Below, one piece after another: positions 53,279 to 61,504 of a DNA stretch of 64,000 nt; within the stretch, counting starts at the first letter, position 1; each line of letters opens with the position of its first letter. This stretch comes from Nonlabens sp. Ci31 (GTDB lineage Bacteria; Bacteroidota; Bacteroidia; Flavobacteriales; Flavobacteriaceae), in assembly GCF_012974865.1 (NCBI RefSeq), contig NZ_CP043633.1:620001-684000 (forward strand). The letters run 5' to 3'. Made by a program: the position numbers and the translations under genes. Below the pieces are notes generated by a model that searched no databases, was not told the origin of the DNA, and was given only the letters and a program-made list of their open reading frames with translations.

Positions 53279-54394
53279 ATGAATTTGTCCTATTGGGAAA
53301 TAAAGTCTTGGCTTACCGACGTAGATTTTACTGTCGTAGGCAGCGGTATCGTTGGTCTTAATTGTGCCTTGCAACTACGAGAACGCTTCCCAAAAGCCCA
53401 TATATTAATCTTGGAAAAAGGTGTTTTACCTCAAGGCGCCAGTACTAAAAATGCAGGCTTTGCGTGTTTTGGAAGTTTAAGCGAACTTATAGATGATTTA
53501 CAACATCACCGCCCAGAAGAGGTATTGCAACTGGTAAGACAACGCATATCTGGATTACAATTACTGCGCACCACTTTGGGCGATAAGGCCATAGATTATC
53601 AAGAATTAGGCGGCTATGAGCTCTTTTTAGAGTCTGATGAAGAACTCTATGCCACTTGCGATCATCAAAGAGATGAAGTCAACAAGTTGTTACATCCTAT
53701 TTTTAACGCTCCTGTATTTTCATTAAAAGAGAACAGCTTTCACTTTAACAAGATCAAAGAGCATTACAGCTTTAATCCTTTTGAAGGTCAAATTGACACG
53801 GGTAAAATGATGACTGCCTTATTACAACTGGTATTAAAAAAGAACATCAAGATTTTAAACAATATCAAAGTAGAAGATATCTCACAAAATGGAGCTCAGG
53901 TGCACATCAAAACCGATCATTTTGAATTTTTAAGTTCAAAAGTCTTTATAGCGACTAATGGCTTTGCCTCGCGACTTTTAAATGAAACCGTTAAACCGGC
54001 TAGAGCACAAGTGCTTATTACTAAACCTATAAAAGACTTATACATCAAAGGAACTTTCCACCTGGATAAAGGCTACTATTATTTTAGAAATATAGACCAC
54101 CGAATTTTATTAGGCGGCGGTAGGAATCTTGATTTTAAAGGAGAAGAAACTACTGAATTCGATCAAACGGCACTGATCCAAAACAAGCTAGAAGAACTTT
54201 TAAAAACCAGTATTTTACCGCACACTCCTTTTGAAATAGACCATCGCTGGTCGGGTATTATGGGAATAGGAGCTACTAAAAAGCCTATTGTAAAACAGCT
54301 TAGTAAGGATGTGTTTTGCGGCGTGCGATTAGGAGGTATGGGTATTGCTATAGGCAGTTTAATAGGTAAAGAGTTAGCCGATCTTTTGGATTGA
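53279..54394 (+). CDS. FAD-dependent oxidoreductase (DAO family)
   Basis: 371 residues. The Rossmann dinucleotide motif is near the N-terminus (FTVVGSGIVGLNCALQL), followed by ILILEKGVLPQGASTKNAGF, the DAO/glycine oxidase pattern. VFIATNGFAS and the C-terminal FAD contact GVRLGGMGIAIGSLIGK complete it. It probably oxidises an amino acid or similar amine using FAD; the substrate is not apparent. The gene stands alone with 262 bases before it that hold nothing I can name. Confidence 0.87.
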   Translation: MNLSYWEIKSWLTDVDFTVVGSGIVGLNCALQLRERFPKAHILILEKGVLPQGASTKNAGFACFGSLSELIDDLQHHRPEEVLQLVRQRISGLQLLRTTLGDKAIDYQELGGYELFLESDEELYATCDHQRDEVNKLLHPIFNAPVFSLKENSFHFNKIKEHYSFNPFEGQIDTGKMMTALLQLVLKKNIKILNNIKVEDISQNGAQVHIKTDHFEFLSSKVFIATNGFASRLLNETVKPARAQVLITKPIKDLYIKGTFHLDKGYYYFRNIDHRILLGGGRNLDFKGEETTEFDQTALIQNKLEELLKTSILPHTPFEIDHRWSGIMGIGATKKPIVKQLSKDVFCGVRLGGMGIAIGSLIGKELADLLD

Positions 54395-54445
54395 TAAAAA
54401 GAGCTCCATAATTTCTTTACTAAAAATATGGCCTCGTTTTAAAAC

Positions 54446-54480
54446 AAAAAAAGAAGGCTATTGCTGACGTTCCCTTCTTA
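54446..54480 (-). terminator. Terminator overlapping the end of the small basic protein gene
   Basis: On the minus strand AAGAAGG pairs with CCTTCTT, followed by seven T in all. Confidence 0.6.
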
Positions 54481-54616
54481 AATTGTTTTCGTAGTGCTGT
54501 CTCATTGCAAATGCTCCGTTCATACGAACGCGATGCAATCGCGCGCGACGTGGGGAATAACGACTTTTAATGCCTTTTAATAGGTACAAAAAGAAAAGGA
54601 TGAACTCTATGTCCAT
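54458..54616 (-). CDS. Small basic protein, unknown function
   Basis: 52 residues read by eye (ATG 54616, TAG 54458): a hydrophobic start MDIEFILFFLYLLKGI, then a strongly basic part SRYSPRRARLHRVRMNGAFA and MRQHYENNLRRERQQ. It has 11 Arg and few codons that look random. The stop codon lies in the loop of a hairpin whose second arm is followed by seven T (about 54446-54476), as expected for a real transcript end. The start codon is inside another stem (54594-54624). The basic part could bind nucleic acid. A shorter form from the internal ATG at 54511 is possible. Confidence 0.45.
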   Translation of the reverse strand: MDIEFILFFLYLLKGIKSRYSPRRARLHRVRMNGAFAMRQHYENNLRRERQQ

Positions 54617-54624
54617 CCTTTTAC
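54594..54624. other. Hairpin overlapping the start of the small basic protein gene
   Basis: AAAAGGATG pairs with CATCCTTTT around an 11-13 base loop. On the plus strand it ends in T and could be a weak terminator; on the minus strand it buries the start codon of the small gene. Confidence 0.55.
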
Positions 54625-54897
54625 TCGTCAATTAGTATTTCAAATCATTGTCTTACAATGCTTTGTTAATCATTTTATTTCCATCAACTATTTTGACCCA
54701 TTACCCATACTGATACCAGTTAAAAACGAGCGTTTAAAACAGGAAATACAACATTAGCATATTCAATATTACTTCCACTAGAAATTAATAAATTACCTCT
54801 GAATAACGATTTAATAATTTAATTGAAATCTTAAAATGAAACAGGGTGTTTTGACCCCTATAAAACAAGAGTATTCTTTTAAATTTCGTTAGTTAAA

Positions 54898-55743
54898 TTA
54901 TGCGGTTAATTTATTCATTAAAATTAAGTGTTTGTCAGCGTTCCATTTTTCCATTGGTGTTATTCTTCCTAATAGTCCGTGAAGCCTTTCGCTGTCGTAA
55001 AATAGAACATATTCTTTAAGGATTTTTTCTATTTCTCCAAAGGTTCTATATTCAAATCTCTGAAAAACTTCTTTCTTTAAAATTCCGTGATAAGCCTCTA
55101 TGTGAGCATTTTCTTCTGGTGTTGCTATATGTGTAAATTCTTGGGCCACGCCTATAATTCCTAGATATTCTCTTACGTTCTTGGCAATAAATTGACTTCC
55201 ATTATCACTTCTAATCACTACATTATTAGGGTATTGATAGTTCATAAATAAGTCAGACAACAATGTTATCACTTGAGCTTGTTTAATTGAAAAAGCAAAA
55301 AGGTCTATTAATATTCTTCGCGTATGAACATCTATTACAGATAGTAAATAAGCATTTTTACCAGCACTAGGAATCCAAACCATCTTTATGTCCATTTCTA
55401 AACAATCAAAGGGTTTTGTGGTTTTTACTTTTCTGAATTTAACAAACTTGCGCCCAGAACCGCTCCTGTCAATACGGTTTTCTAACTTCAATAGGTTCGC
55501 TTCTTTCATTATTCTGTACAGCTTTTTATGGTTAATTACATAACCATCTCGAGTCAAATAAGAGGTCAGTAATCTGTAGCCACAATCTATAAAAGGATGA
55601 CTTAGTATGGTCTTTACAGACTCCATAACAGAATCCTGAGTAACTAATCCATTCTTATAATGATACGTAAACTCACTTGGCTTATTTCCTTTTCTCCCAA
55701 AGCTTGGTCTGCGATAATAACTGCTGTGAACCATTCCTACCAT
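54898..55743 (-). CDS. IS3-family transposase OrfB (copy 2)
   Basis: 281 residues from the internal ATG, differing from copy 1 at only a handful of residues (for example IIGVAQEF for LIGVSQEF, and FYDSERLH for FYNNERLH). DDE residues are intact. Since OrfA of this copy is frameshifted, the fusion transposase cannot be made from this element alone. Confidence 0.9.
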   Translation of the reverse strand: MVGMVHSSYYRRPSFGRKGNKPSEFTYHYKNGLVTQDSVMESVKTILSHPFIDCGYRLLTSYLTRDGYVINHKKLYRIMKEANLLKLENRIDRSGSGRKFVKFRKVKTTKPFDCLEMDIKMVWIPSAGKNAYLLSVIDVHTRRILIDLFAFSIKQAQVITLLSDLFMNYQYPNNVVIRSDNGSQFIAKNVREYLGIIGVAQEFTHIATPEENAHIEAYHGILKKEVFQRFEYRTFGEIEKILKEYVLFYDSERLHGLLGRITPMEKWNADKHLILMNKLTA

Positions 55744-55793
55744 ATTGATTATGCTAGTTTTACTGATTTTATATGTGTTAAAAAAAGTATCTA

Positions 55794-56103
55794 CTAAATC
55801 TTTCTTGGATCGGACGTCCCAAACTTTTTTTTTAAAAGTTCTCGCTGGACTTCTAGCTCAATCTCTTTGTTGCTTAAAAGCTTACGAAGTATTCTATTTT
55901 CCTCTTCTGATTGCTTTAACTCTTTACTACGCGTGTTATAGGTCACTTTTAAGCCTGCTTCACCTTGGGTATCATTTCTTCTTCCAACTATAAAAAGTTC
56001 CCGTACTAACCTCGTATTTACGACAGGCTTCAACGATTCCTAATTCTTCAGATGTGGATAGAATTTTTAACTTTTCTTCTAAACTCCATTTCTTGTATTT
56101 CAT
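55794..56103 (-). pseudogene. IS3-family transposase OrfA (copy 2), frameshifted
   Basis: Compared with copy 1, GAAGAAGAAATATGATACC has lost two bases (GAAGAAGAAATGATACC, near 55975). The N-terminal helix-turn-helix and the C-terminal coiled coil are therefore in different frames. Confidence 0.88.
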
Positions 56104-56164
56104 ATCTCAAAGGTATTAATTGAAATTTAAAATATCGCTCCGAACTTATTGGGGGCTAAACTAA

Positions 56165-56524
56165 ATAGTATCTAAAACACATCAAATCATTAGCGATTGT
56201 AATAATGACATTTCTATTTATTCAACAAATATCAATAATGAAAGTACCGTGTTAATTACAGATAAGAACATAATAAATGAGAATAGGATAGAGAGAATAT
56301 TGCTACATACCAATCTTTACATAAGCAAGGAGCGCTTGCGTATTGACAATACCATATTGCTTGCCTCTTCCAACAGTCCTAAAGGAATATTACTAAAAGT
56401 TTTTGTAATACCTAGGGTCAACAATGAATTATATCAAGGCGAGACGCTACGTAAAGGGACAATAATAACTCTAGAGTTTAAAGATAAACTCATATTAACC
56501 GAATACATAAAAACTCAATCATAA
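56165..56524 (+). pseudogene. xseA: C-terminal remnant of exodeoxyribonuclease VII large subunit
   Basis: The frame is open from the IS edge to TAA at 56522-56524, which overlaps the xseB start (TAATG), the usual place of xseA. The last 60 residues, ASSNSPKGILLKVFVIPRVN and LRKGTIITLEFKDKLILTEY, match the end of flavobacterial XseA (the pattern SNDPKNILKRGF.I.RVN…GD.I...FKD). Before them lies a polar helical part (IISDCNNDISIYSTNINNES, RIERILLHTNLYISKERLRI). Only about 119 residues remain of some 400-plus; the OB fold and catalytic part are gone. They are not on the other side of the IS either. Confidence 0.75.
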
Positions 56525-56733
56525 TGGAAAACCGTACGCTTTCAGAAATGACCTACGAACGGGCAGCAGAAGAATTGGATGACATCCTAGAAAAATTAAA
56601 GAATGATGAGGTTAGTATTGATAAATTAGAATCAGTCGTGACTCGAGCCGCTGGGCTATCTAAACTCTGCCAGGAGAAACTGAGAAATACAGAAAAAAAG
56701 GTACAGGAGATAATTGAGAAATTAGGACTATGA
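56524..56733 (+). CDS. xseB: Exodeoxyribonuclease VII small subunit
   Basis: 69 residues, two helices with the family pattern MTYERAAEELDDILEKLKND, VSIDKLESVVTRAAGLSKLC and QEKLRNTEKKVQEIIEKL. XseB surrounds the large subunit in exonuclease VII, which degrades single-stranded DNA. The protein is complete, but its partner gene directly upstream is truncated, so unless another xseA exists elsewhere it has no function. Confidence 0.93.
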   Translation: MENRTLSEMTYERAAEELDDILEKLKNDEVSIDKLESVVTRAAGLSKLCQEKLRNTEKKVQEIIEKLGL

Positions 56734-56756
56734 CTGCTGTTTTTCAACGTTAGGTA

Positions 56757-56893
56757 TATGAAAATTAGGGTGGTAAAAAAGCAACTACCATTCGGTTAAA
56801 CAAAAATTTGGCGACCTTGCAATAGTGCCTTTACCATTGAGTTAAGTGATAGTTGCTCTATTATTTTTATGCGGTGTTATGTTTAGTTTAATT
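56757..56893. repeat. Diverged repeat flanking the lipocalin-like gene, left copy
   Basis: Shares with 57398-57593 the blocks GGTAAAA.GCA.CTAC.ATTC.GTTA.ACAAAA, AATTTGGCGAC.TTGCAA.AGTGC, ATTG.GTTAAG and CTATTATTTTTAT (dots mark differences). Same orientation on both sides of the gene. Confidence 0.7.
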
Positions 56894-56987
56894 CGCGTTT
56901 CGATTTTCATATCATTAATAAATTGTTAATCGAACATTTTCAATAAATGAAAATATTTTGCTTAACCATTACCAAAATTTTTATTTT

Positions 56988-57365
56988 CTATTGTTTAGTA
57001 AACGTTTCTATTAGAATACCTCCGTTATCCTCTTCACGCCATTGCAATCTGTTATCCGTAAGTTCTAGAATTTCAACTACAAAAGGTTCTGGGTCTCCAA
57101 AATCCATAACGAGTTGAGTTCCGCTTTTGGTCCAAGTGGCATTTCCAAAATCATTCCCAACATAATCAAATCTAACCGTATTGTCATTCATAAAAAAAAC
57201 CGTTTCTGTATCAACTTCTGTTTGTCCGTTAAATGTTGCACTTTCAATTTCCCATAATCCTATTATAGATCCATCGGTATTACTTTCATTGTTATCATCA
57301 TCTGATGAGCAAGATGGTATTATTAGACTGATTAGTATTAAAAAATAAATGTTTGTTTTGTTCAT
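56988..57365 (-). CDS. Lipocalin-like lipoprotein
   Basis: 125 residues. A lipoprotein signal (YFLILISLIIPSC, lipobox IPSC) and an acidic linker SSDDDNNESNTDG are followed by a lipocalin-like barrel (IIGLWEIESATFNGQTEVD, FFMNDNTVRFDYVG, ATWTKSGTQLVMDFG, EILELTDNRLQWREED) ending in a threonine-rich strand. Many Bacteroidota have such small lipocalin-like lipoproteins of unknown ligand. It is a single gene between two diverged direct repeats, arranged like a cassette. Confidence 0.8.
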   Translation of the reverse strand: MNKTNIYFLILISLIIPSCSSDDDNNESNTDGSIIGLWEIESATFNGQTEVDTETVFFMNDNTVRFDYVGNDFGNATWTKSGTQLVMDFGDPEPFVVEILELTDNRLQWREEDNGGILIETFTKQ

Positions 57366-57397
57366 AGTGTTTGTTTAAATTATTTACCACGGTTTTG

Positions 57398-57593
57398 TAT
57401 AAATATAGTAGGGCGGTAAAACGCAGCTACAATTCAGTTATACAAAAGCCGAATTTTTAAATTTTTCTTATTATCTTTTTTTCTCAATAAGCCAAATTTA
57501 AAAATTTGGCGACATTGCAAAAGTGCAATTTACATTGGGTTAAGCACTCATTACCCTATTATTTTTATACGTCTTAAGTTTGATTTATATTAA
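57398..57593. repeat. Diverged repeat flanking the lipocalin-like gene, right copy
   Basis: Same blocks as 56757-56893 with about 60 extra bases between the first two blocks, where AAATTTTTAAATTT-type inverted sequence (CGAATTTTTAAATTTTTC to AAATTTAAAAATTTGGCG) can fold. Confidence 0.7.
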
Positions 57594-57629
57594 AACACCT
57601 AGTTTTAGTTATTAATCAGAAAGAACAAA

Positions 57630-57790
57630 GGAGAGAATTAAGGTTACTATATACGGTGAAGCTTCAGACTTCGACAACATTGATAATCCTCTCTCTTTTA
57701 CTACTTTAATTACGATCAGTTCTGTGAGACTTTAGATCTCGTTTTCAAGTCGATGTAATACCAGTAGCTGGTTCTTTCATAAATCAATTC
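57630..57790 (+). ncRNA. Possible bridge RNA of the IS110-family element
   Basis: The 190 bases before the IS110-type transposase carry no gene but several pairings: GGAGAGAATTA (57641) with TAATCCTCTCTC (57692), a small hairpin GAAGCTTCAGACTTC (57659) between them, and ACCAG/CTGGT (57762-57774) just before the ATG. IS110 elements encode a structured bridge RNA in this position whose loops pair with target and donor DNA. Position and folding fit; loop-to-target pairing was not checked. Confidence 0.4.
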
Positions 57791-57792
57791 TT

Positions 57793-58761
57793 ATGAATAA
57801 ATATAAAGAAACTTATGGAGTTGACATCAGTAAAGATGTTTTTGATGTGCACGGCAGTAGTTCGGGGCACAATCAGTATAAAAACGATGCGACTGGCTTT
57901 AAGAAATTTCTTAAAGACTTACCTAAGGAATCCTTAGTAGTTATGGAAGCTACGGGCTATTATCATTATCGACTTGCTCAGTTTCTTTACAAAAATGAAG
58001 TGGTAGTCTCTGTTGTTAATCCTTTGTCTGTAAAGCGTTTTATACAAATGAAATTAGCAAAAGTTAAGACAGATAAAAGCGATGCAAAGATGATCTGTGA
58101 GTATGGAATAATTAACGAGGTTCCTTTGTATAATGCCTTAACAGATGTTCAGAGTGAATGTTTGCAATTATTTAGAACCCTAGATAATTATATAAAACAC
58201 CGCACTGCTACAAAGAATAAAATGCACGGAGAAGAGGTTTTAGGGATACCGTCAAAGTTCACATATCAATCTTTGAGAAGAACTAAGAAGTATTATGATA
58301 CCGAGATTAAAAAAATTGAAGCAAAGATTCTCTCCCTAGTAAAAGAGGAGCAGCAAGAACAGCTCACCTTGCTAACTTCTGTACCAGGAATAGGCCAGAA
58401 GACTGCTTTATTTTTAATCATCGTTACAGATGGTTTTTCTAAGTTTGAAACAGCCTCGCAGTTATGCAGCTATGTAGGCATTACACCAACGACAAGAGTC
58501 TCTGGCAGCAGTGTTAGAGGCAGGGCACGGATAAGTAAGGTTGGTAATAGAAAGCTTCGTAATCTATTGTTTTTATGTTCTTTTAATGCCTGTAAGTACA
58601 ACAAAGCGTGTCGAGAACTTTATGAGCGAATAGTGAACAAAGGTAAAAGCAAAAAACTAGCGCTAATTGCTGTTGCAAATAAGCTAATTAAACAGTGTTT
58701 CGCTATCGCAAAATCTGGAAGACCTTATGACGAAACTTACGTTTCTGTCTTGCCTAGATAA
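57793..58761 (+). CDS. IS110-family recombinase (DEDD transposase)
   Basis: 322 residues. The N-terminal RuvC-like DEDD domain has Asp in YGVDISKDVFDV, Glu in VMEATGYYHY and Asp residues in KTDKSDAKMI. The C-terminal Transposase_20 domain contains LTSVPGIGQKTALFLI (helix-hairpin-helix-like) and the catalytic-serine region VSGSSVRGRARISKVGNRKL. Both halves are intact. This family moves DNA without terminal inverted repeats, guided by an RNA encoded next to the gene. Exact element ends cannot be fixed from one copy. Confidence 0.92.
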   Translation: MNKYKETYGVDISKDVFDVHGSSSGHNQYKNDATGFKKFLKDLPKESLVVMEATGYYHYRLAQFLYKNEVVVSVVNPLSVKRFIQMKLAKVKTDKSDAKMICEYGIINEVPLYNALTDVQSECLQLFRTLDNYIKHRTATKNKMHGEEVLGIPSKFTYQSLRRTKKYYDTEIKKIEAKILSLVKEEQQEQLTLLTSVPGIGQKTALFLIIVTDGFSKFETASQLCSYVGITPTTRVSGSSVRGRARISKVGNRKLRNLLFLCSFNACKYNKACRELYERIVNKGKSKKLALIAVANKLIKQCFAIAKSGRPYDETYVSVLPR

Positions 58762-58905
58762 TTAGAAAAATTTACAATAAAAAACTCAAAGAATCAATCA
58801 ATTGAATCTCTGAGTCTAGGATAATAGTGTCTCAAAATTAATGAAGAAAAAGGTTGTTTTTTACCTCAGTTCTTTGTTGGCAAATCGTTTTTCTTGTTTT
58901 GTCTT

Positions 58906-59490
58906 TCAGTTTTTAACATTCAACGTGTCGTTTGTTTTCTTGGTTTCTAAAATTTTTGTTTCTTTCGCTAGAGAATCAAATGCAATTAAAGCTTTATTAT
59001 AATCTATTTCAAGAGAGTCAAATTTAGTCACGACATGTTTATACTTTACTTCTAAAGAATCGTGTCTAATTTTTAAATCTTCATAATTAGATTTTAAATC
59101 TTTGTCAAAAAATGATTTATAAATACCAAAGCATCCAAAAATTATAAAAATTGGAAGGTATATGTATTGGTAGGTAGTTAAAAACGGTTTTTTCTTAGTT
59201 ATTCTTTTCTTTTCTTCTTCAAGAAATTTCTGTGCACCTTTGACTTCTGCTTGTGTAAAATTTTCCCCAGCATTATATTCATAAACATCAGTTGCTTTAG
59301 GATAATTTCTTACTAGGTTTCTTGTCAAGACCTTATAATTAACTAATTTATTCGCCATTAAATCTTCAGGTTGAACATTATTTCTCACGGGTAATTCATA
59401 TTTGCCTTCACGACTAACGGACTGCATAATTACATTCATGATTCCTTTTTCCTGTTCTATTCCCATTACATTTATTGTGAACTTTGCCAT
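58906..59490 (-). CDS. Membrane protein with coiled-coil tail, unknown function
   Basis: 194 residues: an N-terminal soluble domain (about 1-100, FTINVMGIEQEKGIMNVIMQ, VSREGKYELPVRNN) contains a helix with AGENFTQAEVKGAQKFLEEE. One membrane helix follows (TYQYIYLPIFIIFGCFGIY, about 105-125). The last 65 residues form a heptad-like coiled coil (YEDLKIRHDSLEVKYKHVVT, FDSLEIDYNKALIAFDSLAK). No family is recognised. It starts 2 bases past the stop of the gene before it, so the two work together. Its AT-rich composition and position beside an IS110 element suggest transfer. Confidence 0.65.
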   Translation of the reverse strand: MAKFTINVMGIEQEKGIMNVIMQSVSREGKYELPVRNNVQPEDLMANKLVNYKVLTRNLVRNYPKATDVYEYNAGENFTQAEVKGAQKFLEEEKKRITKKKPFLTTYQYIYLPIFIIFGCFGIYKSFFDKDLKSNYEDLKIRHDSLEVKYKHVVTKFDSLEIDYNKALIAFDSLAKETKILETKKTNDTLNVKN

Positions 59491-59492
59491 AT

Positions 59493-60362
59493 TTATTTAT
59501 TCTTTAAATTAGTCCATACTTCAATCTGTACTTTATCTCCCAAGTGAAGGTCATCATATTTTTTTTTAACTCCTTCAAATTCCTCAGAGATTAATTTGCA
59601 AAGAGTCGAAGTCAAAATTGTATTAATCGATATAACAGTCATGGTTTCCTCCAGTGTTGATTTCTTGTTTTTGTAGATGTAATTATATTGCCTATCACTT
59701 ATATGCTCTCCATGCGCGTGATTTGAATACAAGTTCCACATATCATTAATTCGGTTGGCATCAATTCCGCTTTTTGTTAATATATCTTTAGTAGACTCTA
59801 ATTTCGCGCGACTCGGATTCAGATAGTTTTTTTGTTCTTTCAGGCTTGAATTTTGAAATTTTGAATAAAGTTTTACTTTATCTATTATAGTTTTGATATC
59901 GTTTTCGATTTTTTTCTTTTTCTCTAAGTTTTTCTTGAATTCGACTGGAAATTTGTTTTGTTTTTGAAGTCCATGCAATTTGTAGATGTCATATCTGAAG
60001 TCCTTTTCAATAGTTCCTACTTCGTCAAAAAATAAATAGTACATGATGGCAAAAGACTCAATTTGCATTCTAGTCAAAGCAAATGCAGAAAATAAGTCGG
60101 TAATTTCAATTTGTTTGTTTATTATAAAAAAACGGTTTCCTGTAAGTAGGTTTTTTATACTATGATTTGCCATGCCATATCGAAAATATTTGTTTTCAAT
60201 TTCAGCATGATGGTGTTCGATTTGAACTTTGTAGTCAAAAAGACTTTGAGTTAGGGTAAAGAGGGAATTTGTGAGAATATCAAAATGCTTTAAACGAGAC
60301 ATAATATTATCTGATTTAAAAGCTTGATAAATTTCCAATAAGTATGGTATTCTCTCTTTCAT
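59493..60362 (-). CDS. DUF5677-like helical protein, unknown function
   Basis: 289 residues, almost wholly alpha-helical. FALTRMQIESFAIMYYLFFD and, near the end, MWNLYSNHAHGEHISDRQYN recall DUF5677-type proteins, which have Arg and His residues arranged somewhat as in HEPN domains; no strict RxxxxH HEPN motif is seen. A charged stretch (KKNLEKKKKIENDIKTIIDK) lies in the middle. It is first in a two-gene unit with the coiled-coil membrane protein. The pair is in an accessory stretch between an IS110 element and tRNA-Ser, a place where defence genes are often found; a defence role is speculation. Confidence 0.6.
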   Translation of the reverse strand: MKERIPYLLEIYQAFKSDNIMSRLKHFDILTNSLFTLTQSLFDYKVQIEHHHAEIENKYFRYGMANHSIKNLLTGNRFFIINKQIEITDLFSAFALTRMQIESFAIMYYLFFDEVGTIEKDFRYDIYKLHGLQKQNKFPVEFKKNLEKKKKIENDIKTIIDKVKLYSKFQNSSLKEQKNYLNPSRAKLESTKDILTKSGIDANRINDMWNLYSNHAHGEHISDRQYNYIYKNKKSTLEETMTVISINTILTSTLCKLISEEFEGVKKKYDDLHLGDKVQIEVWTNLKNK

Positions 60363-60871
60363 TAAATGTTTGCCAACTTGTTATATCATGCTTATATGAC
60401 TATTTATCCACTAAGGATCTCTGGATAAACTTATGTTTGTATGTTTTTTATCCAGGTGCATTCTTTTTAAATTATGATTCATCAGCATCTTATTGATGGG
60501 AAACCTGCTCATCTATTTTATCAAAATCTAAAAAAGCAGCCTTTTCTTCTATAAGGATTTACTCAAATTAGCATCTAGGTAAAGTTAAGTGCTAAGGCTT
60601 TGTTTTACATAGGTATAAATACCCCTATTTAGTTTGTCAATTTTGCTTGCCTCGAACACCTATTTTATGATTCTTACTTGCTTTAATCCCTATCTACGTG
60701 TAAATAAACATCAAACTATGGTTATAAGTGTACGGGTTTCCGCAATTGGGCTATTATTTTTAAATTAAGTTGTTGTGTTTCTATACTAAAGAGGAAATAG
60801 ATGTGATTGTAGATGAAACTGGGAGGTGCTGTGGGAGTAGAAAGAAATGAGGGCTGTATGAGGTCAACAAA
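60363..60871. other. Intergenic stretch without recognisable gene
   Basis: About 510 bases, stops in all frames, no repeat or RNA that I can name. Confidence 0.5.
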
Positions 60872-61105
60872 TTAATCAAACAGCATACACCAGCCTTTTC
60901 TCTCTTTACTAGTGTCACTATTAAAAAATCGCTGCAATACCCTATCCATTATTTGGTCCTCTGAGATCTCATTTGAATACTTTTTAGCTTTCTTCCTAGG
61001 AGCTTTTTTTTCTTCTAAATCGGTATTGATTTTATCCTGCAACAAGCACAGCTCTTTTTTAGAAAGTTCTTTTGCGATTTGATAAACAGCTTCGGCAGTT
61101 AGCAT
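60872..61105 (-). CDS. Hypothetical small charged protein
   Basis: 77 residues: a helical start MLTAEAVYQIAKELSKKELC, a lysine-rich middle (DLEEKKAPRKKAKKYSNEIS) and EDQIMDRVLQRFFNSDTSK, ending CMLFD. It resembles small accessory proteins often carried next to integrases in Bacteroidota elements, but I cannot name a family. It lies in the accessory stretch next to the duplicated tRNA end. Confidence 0.5.
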   Translation of the reverse strand: MLTAEAVYQIAKELSKKELCLLQDKINTDLEEKKAPRKKAKKYSNEISEDQIMDRVLQRFFNSDTSKERKGWCMLFD

Positions 61106-61323
61106 ATGAACTTATATTTATATCCTTAGTCATTTAATAGATTCTTTTCCTATAGTTGTTTATTGCTATGACAAAGACCATCCATAAAAAAATGCTTTAG
61201 AAGCGATTTTATAAATTTGCTTAACTTGACAAGTAACTTAGTGATCAAGTGGCTTTAGTACGGCTTGTTTATTAGTTCAATGGAAAATATTTATGCCCCC
61301 AATAATGCCCCTAAAAAAATAAA

Positions 61324-61351
61324 AACCTCATAACCTATTAGTTATGAGGTT
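61324..61351. terminator. Hairpin beside the duplicated tRNA end
   Basis: AACCTCATAAC pairs with GTTATGAGGTT; A run on one side, mixed on the other. Confidence 0.6.
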
Positions 61352-61355
61352 AAAA

Positions 61356-61372
61356 GTAGAGAGGAAGGGATT
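61356..61372. repeat. Duplicate of the tRNA-Ser 3' end (possible att site)
   Basis: GTAGAGAGGAAGGGATT, identical over 17 bases and in the same orientation to 61541-61557, the 3' end of tRNA-Ser. Such copies are left by integrases that use a tRNA 3' end as attachment site. Confidence 0.65.
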
Positions 61373-61419
61373 AACTCCATTGATCCCAAAAGGGAATCTT
61401 GAACAAACATGTGAATCTT

Positions 61420-61441
61420 CATCCTGCTGAAAAGCAGGATG
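61420..61441. other. Hairpin downstream of tRNA-Ser
   Basis: CATCCTGCT, GAAA loop, AGCAGGATG: a 9-bp stem with a GNRA-like tetraloop, no T run. Confidence 0.6.
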
Positions 61442-61445
61442 GCAT

Positions 61446-61503
61446 CTCTTCAAAAAAAAAGAGCCATCAAGCTGCGCTTGTGGCTCTTTTTTTTTTTGAA
61501 GAG
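61446..61503. terminator. Long bidirectional hairpin downstream of tRNA-Ser
   Basis: CTCTTC, A9, GAGCCA pairs with TGGCTC, T11, GAAGAG around a 15-base loop. The inner part is a typical terminator; the outer GAAGAG pairing makes one long stem. Confidence 0.75.
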
Positions 61504-61504
61504 T

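Larger units (their letters stand above)
54845..56163 (-). mobile_element. IS3-family element, copy 2 (orfA frameshifted)
   Basis: 1319 bases, a near-identical copy of 41175-42495 in the opposite orientation, 2 bases shorter because of a deletion in orfA. The ends are the same. Flanks (…ACAG and AATAG…) show no target duplication, which points to loss of DNA on one side. On the right it abuts a truncated xseA. Confidence 0.93.

Noticed and set aside
56745..57593. Chromosomal integron
   Set aside because: The flanking repeats are suggestive but no integron integrase is in the window and the core motifs are not convincing enough to call attC sites.
58906..60362. Named anti-phage system
   Set aside because: Neither protein shows motifs of a system I can name; only a tentative finding is justified.
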